36,594 nt of DNA from Verrucomicrobiota bacterium (GCA_016871775.1 VHCI01000023.1:1-36594), one strand, 5' to 3'; positions 16,070 through 27,861 are shown, counted from the first letter of the stretch. Notes: generated from the letters alone by a model not told the origin. Numbers and translations are program-made.

Positions 16070-17710
16070 CTACCGGGCCATGGGGATCATCCCGGGCAGC
16101 ACGTAGGCTTGTAGCATCACGAATAGTCCCATCAGCACAGCCAGCGCCACGCTGTGCCAGAAGACCGCGCGCAGGATGGTGCCGGCCGAGGGGCTTTCCG
16201 GGTGGCCGCCGGTGGCGACGCTCGCGACCACGATGCTCTGCGCGTCGATCATCTTGCCCATCACGCCGCCCGAGCTGTTGGCCGCGCAGGTGAGCAGGGG
16301 GTTCAGGCCGAGCTGCTCGGCGGTCACCTTCTGCAGGTTGCCGAAGAGGACGTTCGAGGAGGTGTCGCTGCCGGTGAGGGCGACGCCGAGCCAGCCGATG
16401 ATCGGGGAGAAGAACGGGAAGAGCCACCCGGTGCCGGCCATCGCGAGGCCCATCGTGGTGTCCGTCCCGCTGTAGCGCGTGGTGAAACCGAGGGCCATCA
16501 TCACGGAGATCGTGAGTAGCGAGACGCGCACCCGCAGGAGCGTGCGGCCGTAGAGCCGGAGCGCCTCTCCGGGGTGGACGCGGAGGGCGAGGGCCGTGGC
16601 GATGCCGGCGAGCAGCAGGGCGGTTCCCGTGGCGGAGAGCAGGTTGAGGTTGAAGACGGCCTTCTCCTGCTCAGGGCGCGGCGCGACCGGTGGCACCTTC
16701 TCCACCGCGAGGTGCAACGCGGGCACCGGCAGCTGGGGGGCGAACCACCCGTTGAGCGCCGCCTTCACCGGCGGCAGGCCCCAGAGGAAGACGAACGCGG
16801 ACAGGAAGAGCCATGGAACCCACGCCTTCCACGGCGGGCCGCCCGCGGCCGCGGGGGACTCCGCCAAGACGCGGACCCCCGGGTTGGTCTGCTCCTCCGC
16901 CGGCCGCCAGAAGCGCATCAGAACCACCACCGCGAACATCGAGGCCGCGCCAGCGATGATATCCACCAACCACGGCCCGTGGAAGTTGCTCACGAGGTAC
17001 TGGACCAGTCCAAAGCTCGCGCCCGCCACCAGGCACGCGGGCCAGACGGCCACCATCCCGCGCCAGCCCGCCTGCGCCGCCACCAGCCAGAACGGCACCA
17101 GCAGCGAGAAGAACGGCAATTGTCGGCCGACCATCGCGCTCAGATCCAGCAGATCCAGCCCGGTGAGGGGCGCGAGGGTCACCAGCGGAGTGCCGAGGGA
17201 GCCGAAGGCGACCGGCGCCGTGTTGCCGATCAGGGCAAGCTTTGCCGCTTCCAGTGGCCGAAAGCCCAGCCCGATCATCAGCGCCCCCGAAATCGCCACC
17301 GGCGCCCCGAAGCCCGCTGCACCCTCGATGAAGGCGCCGAAGGAAAACGCGATGAGCAATGCCTGAATGCGCCGGTCGGCGGACACCCCCGCGACCTGCC
17401 GCTGCAGCACCGTGAACTGGCCGGTGTCGACCGAGAGCTGGTAGATGAAGATCGCGTTGAGGATCAGCCAACCGATCGGTAGCAGGCCGAAGGCGGCCCC
17501 GTACGCCGCCGCCGCCAGCGCGAGCTGCGTCGGCATCCCGTAGACCGCAGTTGCGGTGGCCAGCGCCACCCCAAGGGCGACGAGGGCCGCGAGGTGCGCG
17601 CGCACATGCCCGAAGGCAAGCAGGGCGAGCAGCACGATTACTGGCAACGCCGCGACGAGGGCGGATACCCCGATGCCGCCGAGTGGGGCGTAGGTTTGGG
17701 ACCAGGTCAT
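16070..17710 (-). CDS. L-lactate permease (LctP family)
   Basis: An inner-membrane symporter of 546 residues, close to the usual 550 of the family, that imports lactate and sometimes glycolate with protons. The start at 17710 gives MTWSQTYAPLGG, matching the family N-terminus; the frame extends further upstream without similarity. Family blocks: ILNAIFIYQLSVDTGQF, FSFGAFIEGAAGFGAPVAIS, IGNTAPVAFGSLGTPLVTL, MVGRQLPF, GRTLLRVRVSLLTISVMMAL, TGSDTSSNVLFGNLQ and CAANSSGGVMGKMID. About 13-14 hydrophobic segments are seen. It follows corA by 44 bases on the same strand, suggesting a PTS-IIA/CorA/permease operon. No lactate dehydrogenase is near. Confidence 0.92.
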   Translation of the reverse strand: MTWSQTYAPLGGIGVSALVAALPVIVLLALLAFGHVRAHLAALVALGVALATATAVYGMPTQLALAAAAYGAAFGLLPIGWLILNAIFIYQLSVDTGQFTVLQRQVAGVSADRRIQALLIAFSFGAFIEGAAGFGAPVAISGALMIGLGFRPLEAAKLALIGNTAPVAFGSLGTPLVTLAPLTGLDLLDLSAMVGRQLPFFSLLVPFWLVAAQAGWRGMVAVWPACLVAGASFGLVQYLVSNFHGPWLVDIIAGAASMFAVVVLMRFWRPAEEQTNPGVRVLAESPAAAGGPPWKAWVPWLFLSAFVFLWGLPPVKAALNGWFAPQLPVPALHLAVEKVPPVAPRPEQEKAVFNLNLLSATGTALLLAGIATALALRVHPGEALRLYGRTLLRVRVSLLTISVMMALGFTTRYSGTDTTMGLAMAGTGWLFPFFSPIIGWLGVALTGSDTSSNVLFGNLQKVTAEQLGLNPLLTCAANSSGGVMGKMIDAQSIVVASVATGGHPESPSAGTILRAVFWHSVALAVLMGLFVMLQAYVLPGMIPMAR

Positions 17711-17754
17711 CGGGCGGGGTGGGGTTTCGGGCCGGAGCGGGGCGGCCGAGGCGC

Positions 17755-18723
17755 CTAGAACCAGCGTTTTCGTCGCAGGTAGATGAACATCAAAATTGTC
17801 GAGACAAGGGTGAAGCCCACCGCGACCGGATAGCCGCGGCGCAGCTCCGGCATCGCCTCGAAATTCATCCCGAACCAAGTGCCGATCACCATCACCGGGA
17901 TCGTGATCGCGGTGAGCGCGGTGAGGAACTTGATCCCCTCGTTGGCCTCGAAGGCCGCCTTGTTGAGGTAGATATCAAACGCCATCAGCAGCCGTTCGTG
18001 ATAGCCGGCGACGGTATCCTCGAGGCGAGCGAGGTTGTCGCGCAGGTCCCGGAAGTAGGGTAGCAGCTTGGTCCGGATCAGCTTGTTCTCCCCGCGCGCC
18101 AGCCGATCGATCACGTCCCGCTGCGGCCGCACGATGGTGCGCAGCCGCGTGAAGTCGTTGCGCACGTGCAGCAGCTCCGTCACGAGGGCCTTCTCGCCCG
18201 AGCGCCGCGCCAGCACGTGCTCCTCGAGTTCCTCCAGCTCGGCGCGCAGCTCCTCCACCACTGGCGCGTAGTTGTCCACGAGGAGGTCGATCAGCGTGTG
18301 CGCGATCCGGTCCGGCCCCCGCGGTCCGGCCCCCGCCTGCTTCAGCGTCCGCTCGATCAGCGAGGAGACTGAGCGCAGCGGTGCGGTGTGGAAGGTGACG
18401 AGGAAGTCCTTGCCGAGGAAGAAGTCGAGCTCGGTGGTGTTGAACTTCTCGGTCCGGGTGAAGTCCACCGCGTGGGTGACGATAAAGAGGTAGTCCTCGT
18501 AGTCCTCGACCTTCGGGAGCGAATTCGGCTGGGTGCAGTCCTCGATCGCGAGTGGGTGGAAGCCGAAGACGCCTTCAAGCAGCGCGCGGGTCTCCTCGGG
18601 TGTTGGGTTGTCTAGGTCGACCCAGAGCAGCAGCCCCTTGTCGGCACGCACGAGGCGGAGCGCCTCCAGCTCGAGGTCCTGGCCAACGAGCTTGCTGTCG
18701 CTGAAGATGAACGACCGGATCAT
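17755..18723 (-). CDS. corA: Magnesium/cobalt transport protein CorA
   Basis: A pentameric inner-membrane channel for magnesium. The protein has 322 residues, typical length. The N-terminal cytoplasmic domain (1-240) contains LLLWVDLDNPTPEE, IEDCTQPNSLPKVEDYEDYL and the long helix with LLPYFRDLRDNLARLED. TM1 is ALTAITIPVMVIGTWFG. The signature G-M-N lies at 285-287 in FGMNFEAMPEL, and TM2 plus a basic tail (YLRRKRWF) end the protein. It lies 54 bases downstream of the PTS IIA gene. CorA rather than the ZntB branch is supported by the MPEL loop after GMN. Confidence 0.93.
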   Translation of the reverse strand: MIRSFIFSDSKLVGQDLELEALRLVRADKGLLLWVDLDNPTPEETRALLEGVFGFHPLAIEDCTQPNSLPKVEDYEDYLFIVTHAVDFTRTEKFNTTELDFFLGKDFLVTFHTAPLRSVSSLIERTLKQAGAGPRGPDRIAHTLIDLLVDNYAPVVEELRAELEELEEHVLARRSGEKALVTELLHVRNDFTRLRTIVRPQRDVIDRLARGENKLIRTKLLPYFRDLRDNLARLEDTVAGYHERLLMAFDIYLNKAAFEANEGIKFLTALTAITIPVMVIGTWFGMNFEAMPELRRGYPVAVGFTLVSTILMFIYLRRKRWF

Positions 18724-18777
18724 CGGGCAGGAGCGTGGCGGCCCAGCTCGGCGGCGTCGAGCCGCGAGGTGGAGCGC

Positions 18778-19248
18778 TCAGAGCCCGAGGCGGGCCTCGG
18801 TGGCGGCGATGGCGGCGATGAACTCCGCGGGGGTCGCCGCGGCGAGGAAGGCGGCGCGGTCGGCCGGGTCGCGCAGCAGCTTGCACAGGGTGCTCACCAC
18901 CTCGAGATACTCACCCGGCTTGGTTTTGGGCGTGCCGAGCACGAAGAACAGCCGCACCAACTCGCCCTTGTCGTCGAAGACGATGCCCTCATCCGAACGG
19001 CCGACCGCCATCACGATGCGGCGCACGTGCTCGGTGCGCGCGTGGGGCAGGGCGATGCCGTTGCCGAGCGAGGTGGTGTCGAGGCGGTCCCGGGCCAGCA
19101 GCTCGTCGTAGAAGCCAGCGTAGTTCGCGACCTCCGGGTGCCCGTCGAGCGGCCGGGCGATTTCGTTGAGCGCCCCGGTGCGCCGCGTGGCTTGCAGGCG
19201 CAGGGTGATGCGCGAGGGATCAAGGAGCGACGTGATGCGGCCGGTCAT
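18778..19248 (-). CDS. PTS IIA-like nitrogen-regulatory protein (EIIA-2 domain)
   Basis: A cytoplasmic single-domain protein of 156 residues. H69 in GNGIALPHARTEHV is the phosphorylation site of the fructose/nitrogen EIIA class. LVRLFFVLGTPKTKPGEYLE follows, where enzymes have a longer VFLLA strand. No EIIB or EIIC partner is near, so a regulatory PtsN-like role is more likely than sugar transport; PtsN-type proteins are known to control ion transporters. It heads a likely operon with corA and the lactate permease. The basis for the function is family knowledge plus context. Confidence 0.82.
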   Translation of the reverse strand: MTGRITSLLDPSRITLRLQATRRTGALNEIARPLDGHPEVANYAGFYDELLARDRLDTTSLGNGIALPHARTEHVRRIVMAVGRSDEGIVFDDKGELVRLFFVLGTPKTKPGEYLEVVSTLCKLLRDPADRAAFLAAATPAEFIAAIAATEARLGL

Positions 19249-19360
19249 ACGCGGTCAAGGCAACGCAGAAGCCGCGGGCGTGGGAAGGAGAAAACCACCG
19301 CGCGCGCGGCGGCGCCCGAAATGGCGTTGCGCACCCCCCCGCCGCGCGCAGCGTAGCCGC

Positions 19361-19840
19361 ATGTTCCGCCTGTTGCGCGTCCTCGCTTTCGCCGGGACCC
19401 TTGCCGCCGCCGAGCCCTTCTCCCGCTCGCTCGCGCCCGCGGACTTCGCCGCCGCCGGCCTCGGCCGCCTCACCTCGGATGAATTGTCCCGCCTCGACGC
19501 GCTGATCGCCGCCCGCGGCCAGCCTGCGCCAGCGGTGGTCGCGGCCGCATCCGCCGCGGAACGTGCCCCGGTGGCCCCCGTCCGGCGCGCCGCGCCCGCC
19601 GCAGAGGCGGAGATGATGGAGAGCCGCCTCTCCGGTGAGTTCCGCGGCTGGGAGCCACGCGGGGTGTTTGCCCTTGAGAACGGCCAGCGCTGGCAGGAGA
19701 CGGGCGGCACAACCTATGCCGGACCGCCGCTCTCCGCCCCCGCGGTGCGCATCCGGGCGGGTGCCCTCGGCGCTTACTGGATGCGGATCGAGGGCGTGCG
19801 CCTTGAGGTGAAGGTGCGCCGCGTCGACGCTGGCCGCTAG
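19361..19840 (+). CDS. Small secreted protein of unknown function
   Basis: I do not recognise a named family. The ATG at 19361 gives 159 residues with a signal peptide (MFRLLRVLAFAGTLAAA, then EPF). A helix with LAPADFAAAGLGRLTSDEL and LDALI follows, then an Ala/Pro-rich linker. The C-terminal half has SRLSGEFRGWEPRGVFALEN, GQRWQETGG and YWMRIEGVRLEVKVRRVD. That order of beta strands, with an F-x-LxNGQ-x-W turn, resembles a small OB-like domain seen in many uncharacterised proteobacterial periplasmic proteins. It is divergent from the PTS IIA gene and stops four bases before the gntP-type gene on the other strand. Confidence 0.7.
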   Translation: MFRLLRVLAFAGTLAAAEPFSRSLAPADFAAAGLGRLTSDELSRLDALIAARGQPAPAVVAAASAAERAPVAPVRRAAPAAEAEMMESRLSGEFRGWEPRGVFALENGQRWQETGGTTYAGPPLSAPAVRIRAGALGAYWMRIEGVRLEVKVRRVDAGR

Positions 19841-19844
19841 GCGC

Positions 19845-21260
19845 TTAGAACCAGAGGTTCGGCCAGAGCCGCGCGGCGACCAGCGCCTGAATCAGCCCCA
19901 GCACCGAGATCAGCGACAGCAGCATCGTCCAGCTGCGCAGCGTCTCGCCCTCGGTGAGGCCGCCGAGCCGGCCGATCACCCAGAACCCGCTGTCGTTCAT
20001 CCAGGACAGCATCGAGGCCCCATAGCCGACGGCCAGGTAGATGTAGAACACATGGACGCCGAAGCCGGCCGGCCCGGCGATCGAGAGCATGATCGAGGAG
20101 GCGGTGATCATCGCGACAGTCGCTGAGCCCTGCGCCACGCGCACGACCACCGCGAGCAGCCAAGCGAGGAACACGTAGTTCATCCCGCCGCCCTCAGCGA
20201 GCACGCGCACGGAGTCGCCAATCCCGGCGTTCTTGATCATGGCGCCGTAGGCGCCGCCGGCGGCCGTGATCAGGATGATGACGCCCGCGGTTTCGAGCGG
20301 CGGTCCGAGGATGTCGACCGCGTTCCGCCACGCGAGGCGGCGCTGGCGGGCGTACACTGCGAGCGCCACGGCCGCGCCCAGCAGGAGGGCCACATTCTTG
20401 TTGCCGAGGAACTCGATGGTCGGAGCGGCCGCCGCGGGCAGGCGGCCCGCGAAGGGCGCGCTGAAGGAGGCGGTGGCGATGAGCACCACCGGCAAAATCA
20501 CTGGCGCGATCGAGACCCAGAAGCCCGGCAGTTCCTCCTCTCGGCGATTCGCCACGTCCTGCAGCGAGGCGAGCGAGGAGCCGGCCGTCTCGCGCAGCGG
20601 CACCGGGTGGCGCGCGTCGATCCAGTGGGCGAACGCGAGCCCGCCGAGCGCGGGCAGGATGCCGAAGAGGATGCCACCCACGATCGAGAGGCCGAGATCC
20701 ACCCGCAGGGTCTCCGCCACGATCAGCGGTCCCGGGGTCGGGGGCACCGTGCCGTGGGTGATCACGCCGCCGGCGCAGATCGCGAGCACGTAGAGCAGGT
20801 AGTTCTTCCCCGTCCGCAGGGCGAGGGCCCGCGCCAGCGGAACCAGCAGGAAGAAAACGGTGTCGAAGAACACCGGGATCGCGAGGATGAAGCCGCAGGC
20901 GAGCAGGGCCAGCGGCGCCCGCTTCTCCCCCAGCACCGCGATGAAGCGGCGGATGATCCGGTCCGCCGCCCCGCTCTCCATCAGCGCCACGCCGATGACC
21001 GATGCGATCGCGATGGTAAATCCGATCTTGCCGGCCGCGGAGCCGAACTCGGCCATTACCGCCTCGACCGCCTTGGTGAAGCGTCCGGCGCCCGTCTGGC
21101 CGAGGGCCGTCATCAGCCCGACGAAGATCGCGGCGAAGAAGAGCGCGAAGAACGCGTGCAGCCGCAACCAGACGATGGCGGCCACGATGAGCACGACGCT
21201 CAGGGCGAGCACCGTGAGAGGCCCGGGCGCGGAGGCGAGGGCGAGGGGTAGCGGGGGCAT
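19845..21260 (-). CDS. GntP-family gluconate/organic acid permease
   Basis: An inner-membrane proton symporter of 471 residues. The start at 21260 places MPPLPLALASAPGPLTVLAL before the first helix; the frame runs further upstream over non-family, Arg-rich sequence. GntP features: GFILAIPVFFDTVFFLLVPLA, CAGGVITHGTVPPTPGPL, AHWIDARHPVPLRE, ITAAGGAYGAMIKNAGIGDS, VVRVAQGSATVAMITASSIM and LSWMNDSGFWVIGRLGGLTE. The family moves gluconate, idonate, fructuronate or glycerate; the actual substrate is not readable and no kinase or dehydratase lies beside it. It follows gyrA by 71 bases on the same strand. Confidence 0.9.
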   Translation of the reverse strand: MPPLPLALASAPGPLTVLALSVVLIVAAIVWLRLHAFFALFFAAIFVGLMTALGQTGAGRFTKAVEAVMAEFGSAAGKIGFTIAIASVIGVALMESGAADRIIRRFIAVLGEKRAPLALLACGFILAIPVFFDTVFFLLVPLARALALRTGKNYLLYVLAICAGGVITHGTVPPTPGPLIVAETLRVDLGLSIVGGILFGILPALGGLAFAHWIDARHPVPLRETAGSSLASLQDVANRREEELPGFWVSIAPVILPVVLIATASFSAPFAGRLPAAAAPTIEFLGNKNVALLLGAAVALAVYARQRRLAWRNAVDILGPPLETAGVIILITAAGGAYGAMIKNAGIGDSVRVLAEGGGMNYVFLAWLLAVVVRVAQGSATVAMITASSIMLSIAGPAGFGVHVFYIYLAVGYGASMLSWMNDSGFWVIGRLGGLTEGETLRSWTMLLSLISVLGLIQALVAARLWPNLWF

Positions 21261-21331
21261 TCCCCGAGCGCGCCAGCGCGGGGGCGCCCGGGCAAGCCGT
21301 TTAATCGGCCGGCCCCGGGGGGGCGCCTCGC

Positions 21332-23821
21332 TCAGGCTCCAGCGGGGTCGCCGGCGGCCGCCTGCTCCTCGTCCGTCTCGATGATCCGCGCAATGCTCAG
21401 CAGCTTGTCGCCCGGCTCGAGCGTGACCAGCCGGACGCCCTTGGCGCCGCGGCCCGTCTCGCGGATGCCGGCGACGGGGCAACGGATGCTCTGGCCTTTG
21501 GCCGTGAGCAGCATCACCTCGTCTTCATCGCGCACCGCGAGGGCGCCTGCGAGGTGGATGGAGCCGTCCTCCGGGAGATCGATGGCCCAGACGCCGCTGC
21601 CGCCGCGGTTGATCAGGCGGTAGTCCTCGAAGCGGGTGCGGACGCCGAGCCCGGCCTCGCTCGCGACGAGAAACTTCGCCGCGTGGTCGACCACGGTGAT
21701 CGCCTGCAGCACGTCGCTGACGAGCTTGAAGCGCATCCCGGTGACGCCCCCTGTGGCCCGGCCAGTGGGACGGAACAGCTCCTCGCCGGTTTCGGGGTCG
21801 CGCTCGCTGAGGCGGACGGCGAGGCCTTGGTGGGAGACGAGCACCAGTTCGTCGGCGCCGGTGGTCAGCACGGTGCCGATCACCGTGTCGCCGGGGTCGA
21901 GGTTGATCCCAATGATACCGCCGTCGCGGGTGCTATTGGCGTAGTCGGAGAGCGGGCTCTTTTTGATGACGCCGGCGCGGGTGGCCATCACGAGGAAGCG
22001 GTCGGCGACGAAGTCCCGCACGCAAAGCATCGCCGCGATCTTCTCGCCCTCGCCGAGGCGGAGGAAAGAGCCGACCGACTTGCCGCGCGAGGCGCGCGTG
22101 CCCTCGGGGACGTCGTAGCACTTGCGGGCGTGGCATTGCCCGCTGCTGGAGAGGAAGAGAATGAAGTCATGCGTGCTCGCGGTGAACAGGTGCTCGACGA
22201 AGTCTTCCTCGTAGGTCTCGGCTCCGATGACACCCTTGCCGCCGCGCCGCTGCAGGCGGTACTGGGCGGCGGGCGTGCGCTTGATGAAGCCGAGGTGGGA
22301 GACGGTGATCACGCAGCCCTCGTTGGGCACGACATCCTCCATCCGGAACTCGCCGGCGGCGGCCTCGATGGCGGTCCGCCGGGGCGAGGAGTGTTTGGCC
22401 TTCATCTCGAGCAGCTCACGCTTGATCAGGTCGAGCAGCTTGGCCTCGGACTCAAGGATGCCGCGCAGTTCCTCGATCAGCTTCATCAGCTCGAGGTACT
22501 CAGCCTCGATCTTGCCCCGCTCAAGGCCGGTGAGCTGGTAGAGTCGCAGCTCGAGGATGGCGTCGGCCTGGCGTTCCGAGAGCGGGTAGCGGGCCATCAG
22601 GCGCTCGCGGGCCTCCTCGCGGTTGGCGGAGGCGCGGATGATGCGGACAAAGTCGTCGAGGTGGTCGAGGGCGATGATGTAGCCCTCGAGGATGTGCGCG
22701 CGGTCCTCGGCCTCGCGGAGCCGGAAGCGGGTGCGCCGGGTGACTACCTCGCGGCGGTGCGCGAGGTAGCAATCGATCAGCTCCCTGATGTTCATCTGCT
22801 TCGGCCGCTTCTGGTCGAGCGCGAGGAGGATGACGCCAAAGGAGGACTCGAGCGCCGTCTTCTGGAAGAGCTGGTTGATCACGACCTTGGCCTGCTCGCC
22901 CCGCTTGAGCTCGATGACGATGCGAGTGCTCTCGTCCGACTCGTCGCGCAAATCGCGGATGCCGTCGACCTCCTTCTCGGAGACGAGCTCGGCGATGCGG
23001 GTGACGAGGGTGCTGCGGTTGACGTTGTAGGGGATCTCGGTTATGACGACCTGTTCCATCCCGCCCTTGAGCTCTTCGGTGTGGGCCTTGCCGCGGATGC
23101 GGACGATGCCCTTGCCGGTGCGGAGGTAGCTGAGGATGCCCTCGCGGCCGGAGATGATGCCCCCGGTGGGGAAGTCAGGTCCCTGGATGAGCCCGCAGAG
23201 CTCGTCGACGGTGATGCCGGGCCGGTCGATGATGGCGCAGGCGGCGTCGATGATCTCGCCGAGGTTGTGCGGAGGGATGTTGGTCGTCATGCCCACCGCG
23301 ATGCCGGTCGAGCCGTTCATCAACAGGTTGGGGAGGGCTGCCGGGAGAACGGTGGGCTCGGTGGTGGACTCCTTGTAGTTGGGGACGAAGTCGACCGTCT
23401 CTTCCTCGATGTCGCGCAGGAGGTCCTCGGCGATCTCGCGGAGGCGGGCCTCGGTGTAGCGGTAGGCGGCGGGCGGGTCGCCGTCGACGGAGCCGAAGTT
23501 GCCCTGCGGGTCGATCAGCGGGTAGCGCATCACCCAGGGCTGGGCGAGGCGGACAAGGGTGTCGTAGACGGAGGAGTCGCCGTGGGGATGGAAGTTCTTG
23601 AGTACCTCGCCGACGACGCCGGCGCACTTGTCGAAGGCGCGGTTGTGGAGGAGCCCCTCGCGGAGCATCGCGTAAAGGATGCGCCGCTGTACCGGTTTGA
23701 GGCCGTCGCGGGCGTCGGGGAGCGCGCGCGAGATGATGACCGACATCGAATAATCGATGTAGGCCGTCTGCATGATGTCCGTGATGTTCGCGGCGGAGAG
23801 CTTTTCAGGGACGGTGGACAC
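21332..23821 (-). CDS. gyrA: DNA gyrase subunit A
   Basis: GyrA is the cutting subunit of the A2B2 gyrase that introduces negative supercoils. It has 829 residues and a GTG start ([17 protein letters not shown]). The catalytic tyrosine is Y122 in [10 protein letters not shown]. The quinolone region [19 protein letters not shown] has S83 and D87, the residues of a sensitive enzyme by E. coli numbering. The GyrA box QRRGGKG lies at 524-530, at the start of the six-bladed C-terminal wrapping domain, which separates it from ParC. The stop is 71 bases before the GntP-type gene. A four-helix bundle gene separates it from gyrB, although the two usually lie adjacent in such clusters. Confidence 0.97.
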   Translation of the reverse strand: MSTVPEKLSAANITDIMQTAYIDYSMSVIISRALPDARDGLKPVQRRILYAMLREGLLHNRAFDKCAGVVGEVLKNFHPHGDSSVYDTLVRLAQPWVMRYPLIDPQGNFGSVDGDPPAAYRYTEARLREIAEDLLRDIEEETVDFVPNYKESTTEPTVLPAALPNLLMNGSTGIAVGMTTNIPPHNLGEIIDAACAIIDRPGITVDELCGLIQGPDFPTGGIISGREGILSYLRTGKGIVRIRGKAHTEELKGGMEQVVITEIPYNVNRSTLVTRIAELVSEKEVDGIRDLRDESDESTRIVIELKRGEQAKVVINQLFQKTALESSFGVILLALDQKRPKQMNIRELIDCYLAHRREVVTRRTRFRLREAEDRAHILEGYIIALDHLDDFVRIIRASANREEARERLMARYPLSERQADAILELRLYQLTGLERGKIEAEYLELMKLIEELRGILESEAKLLDLIKRELLEMKAKHSSPRRTAIEAAAGEFRMEDVVPNEGCVITVSHLGFIKRTPAAQYRLQRRGGKGVIGAETYEEDFVEHLFTASTHDFILFLSSSGQCHARKCYDVPEGTRASRGKSVGSFLRLGEGEKIAAMLCVRDFVADRFLVMATRAGVIKKSPLSDYANSTRDGGIIGINLDPGDTVIGTVLTTGADELVLVSHQGLAVRLSERDPETGEELFRPTGRATGGVTGMRFKLVSDVLQAITVVDHAAKFLVASEAGLGVRTRFEDYRLINRGGSGVWAIDLPEDGSIHLAGALAVRDEDEVMLLTAKGQSIRCPVAGIRETGRGAKGVRLVTLEPGDKLLSIARIIETDEEQAAAGDPAGA

Positions 23822-23834
23822 GGGAAAGGAGCGA

Positions 23835-23847
23835 GGAGTGAGGAGCG
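23835..23847 (+). repeat. Left arm of a 13-bp inverted repeat flanking the four-helix bundle gene
   Basis: GGAGTGAGGAGCG here is exactly the reverse complement of CGCTCCTCACTCC at 24293-24305. The two arms enclose the four-helix bundle gene. The adjoining words AAGGAGCG and (a)gcgaa(aa)gct also recur in inverted order on the other side, which gives the flanks a loosely repetitive, purine-rich look. Confidence 0.6.
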
Positions 23848-23904
23848 GGTAGCGAAAAGCTGGCGGAAGCGGTTAGCCGGTGGCGAAGGACGCGGAGCGG
23901 CTGT

Positions 23905-24270
23905 TCACGCGCCGCCGCGCTCCATCCGATTGATAGAGCCCTGTAGGAGGCGGGAGACCTCCTCGACGCCGTCCTGAAGCGTCGCCGTGTCGGCGTAGCG
24001 CAGGTCGAGGGCGAGGATCAGCTGGTAGAGGCATTCGTTGGCGGAGCCCTGAGCGATGTTCAAGCAGCGGAGCTGATCCGGCTTGCTCCGTTTCCAGAAG
24101 CCCTCGACGAAATTCGAGGCGAAGCTGACCGCCGCGCGCCGCAGCTGCGCGGTGAGGGCGAACACCTCGTGCTGTGGAAATTGGTCCGCGCAGCAGTAGG
24201 TCGCCAAGGCGCAGGCGTGGGCCTTCCGCCAAGCGACGACGTCCCTAAACGATTGGGCTTTTTCAGGCAT
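23905..24270 (-). CDS. Four-helix bundle protein (23S rRNA intervening-sequence type, S23 family)
   Basis: A 121-residue all-helical protein with no signal peptide. FRDVVAWRKAHACALATY is the conserved first helix; AQLRRAAVSFASNFVEGF the second, with the family S/P-I/F-xxN-xxEG motif; LRCLNIAQGSANECLYQLIL the third, with the conserved A-x-GS-x-x-E; and VEEVSRLLQGSINRM the fourth. The family was first found inside intervening sequences of 23S rRNA genes and also includes relatives that assist diversity-generating retroelements; its function here is unknown. It sits alone between gyrB and gyrA, 83 bases before gyrA and 76 after gyrB, bounded by a 13-bp inverted repeat. No reverse transcriptase or rRNA gene is nearby. 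Confidence 0.88.
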   Translation of the reverse strand: MPEKAQSFRDVVAWRKAHACALATYCCADQFPQHEVFALTAQLRRAAVSFASNFVEGFWKRSKPDQLRCLNIAQGSANECLYQLILALDLRYADTATLQDGVEEVSRLLQGSINRMERGGA

Positions 24271-24292
24271 CAGTAAGTTGGGTGGTTTCAGG

Positions 24293-24305
24293 CGCTCCTC
24301 ACTCC
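24293..24305 (-). repeat. Right arm of the 13-bp inverted repeat flanking the four-helix bundle gene
   Basis: CGCTCCTCACTCC is the reverse complement of 23835-23847. It lies in the 76-base gap between the gyrB stop and the four-helix bundle start. Confidence 0.6.
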
Positions 24306-24346
24306 CCGCTGCTAGCTTCGCGCTCCTTCGCGGCTTGGCGCTGGGC

Positions 24347-27141
<2,795 letters not shown>

Positions 27142-27861
27142 ATGCTTACCCCTGTGATGCAGGCCCTGCTGGTGCTTCAGGATCGTGACCTGCACCAGCG
27201 GTCGCTCGCCGCCCAGCTCCGGGCCGTGCCCGAGGACCAGGCCCGGGTCGAGCGCCAGGTCGCGGCGGAAAAGGCCGCCATCGAGGCGGCCCGCGGGGAG
27301 CTGAAGGAACTGGAATCGCGCAAAAAGTTGCTGGAGATAGAGATCGGCACGGCGGAGGCCAAGGTGGCGCAGTACCGGACCCAGCAGCTATCGATTCGAA
27401 AGAACGATGAGTATCAGGCGATGGGCCAGCAGATTGCGGCCACGCAGGAGGCGATCGGGCGCTTGGAAGAGCAGGAACTGGGGGTGATGTTCGCGATCGA
27501 CGAGGCCCGGAAGCGGTTTGAGACGGCGGCCGGGGTGCTCCAGGCCAACATCGCCGGCCACGAGGCCCGCCTGGCGGTGCTCCGGCAGCGGGCGGCGGCG
27601 CTCACCGTGGAGCTACGTGGCGCCGAGGAGGCGGTTGCGGCCGCTCGCACCGGCGTGGAACCCCTGCGGTTGCGGGCCTACGACCGGGTGGCGGCACGCC
27701 AGATGCCCGTGGTGGTGCCCATCCACGGCAGCAAATGCGGGGGCTGCCACCTGAAGGTTTCCAGCGAGGTCGAGTCCGCCGCGCGCGCCAAGACGCCCGA
27801 CCCGATCGCCCCGCTTCCGACCTGCGACCAGTGCGGGCGGATCGTCTTCTGGGAAAGCTGA
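27142..27861 (+). CDS. Coiled-coil protein with C4-type zinc ribbon (zf-RING_7/DUF164 family)
   Basis: A cytoplasmic protein of 239 residues. Residues about 8-175 are a long antiparallel coiled coil rich in Glu, Ala, Arg and Gln, with the family core SIRKNDEYQAMGQQI at about 84-98. The C-terminal ribbon has C199 and C202 (SKCGGC) and C228 and C231 (PTCDQC), ending GRIVFW. The family is widely conserved and suspected to bind nucleic acid, but has no proven role. It is divergent from gyrB across 251 bases and is followed by a clear terminator, so it is likely monocistronic. Confidence 0.88.
   Translation: MLTPVMQALLVLQDRDLHQRSLAAQLRAVPEDQARVERQVAAEKAAIEAARGELKELESRKKLLEIEIGTAEAKVAQYRTQQLSIRKNDEYQAMGQQIAATQEAIGRLEEQELGVMFAIDEARKRFETAAGVLQANIAGHEARLAVLRQRAAALTVELRGAEEAVAAARTGVEPLRLRAYDRVAARQMPVVVPIHGSKCGGCHLKVSSEVESAARAKTPDPIAPLPTCDQCGRIVFWES

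Noticed and set aside
21263-21285. GC-rich hairpin ahead of the GntP-type gene as a regulatory RNA
   Set aside because: A bulged CCCC-GCGC stem exists, but such stems arise easily at this GC content and nothing else supports a riboswitch.
21554-23977. 807-codon open frame on the plus strand
   Set aside because: Antisense shadow of gyrA; the sense strand carries all gyrase motifs.
23905-24270. Diversity-generating retroelement accessory gene (avd)
   Set aside because: The family is related, but no reverse transcriptase, template repeat or variable repeat is in the window.
23835-24305. Insertion sequence bounded by the 13-bp inverted repeat
   Set aside because: No transposase and no target-site duplication seen; only the four-helix bundle gene is inside.
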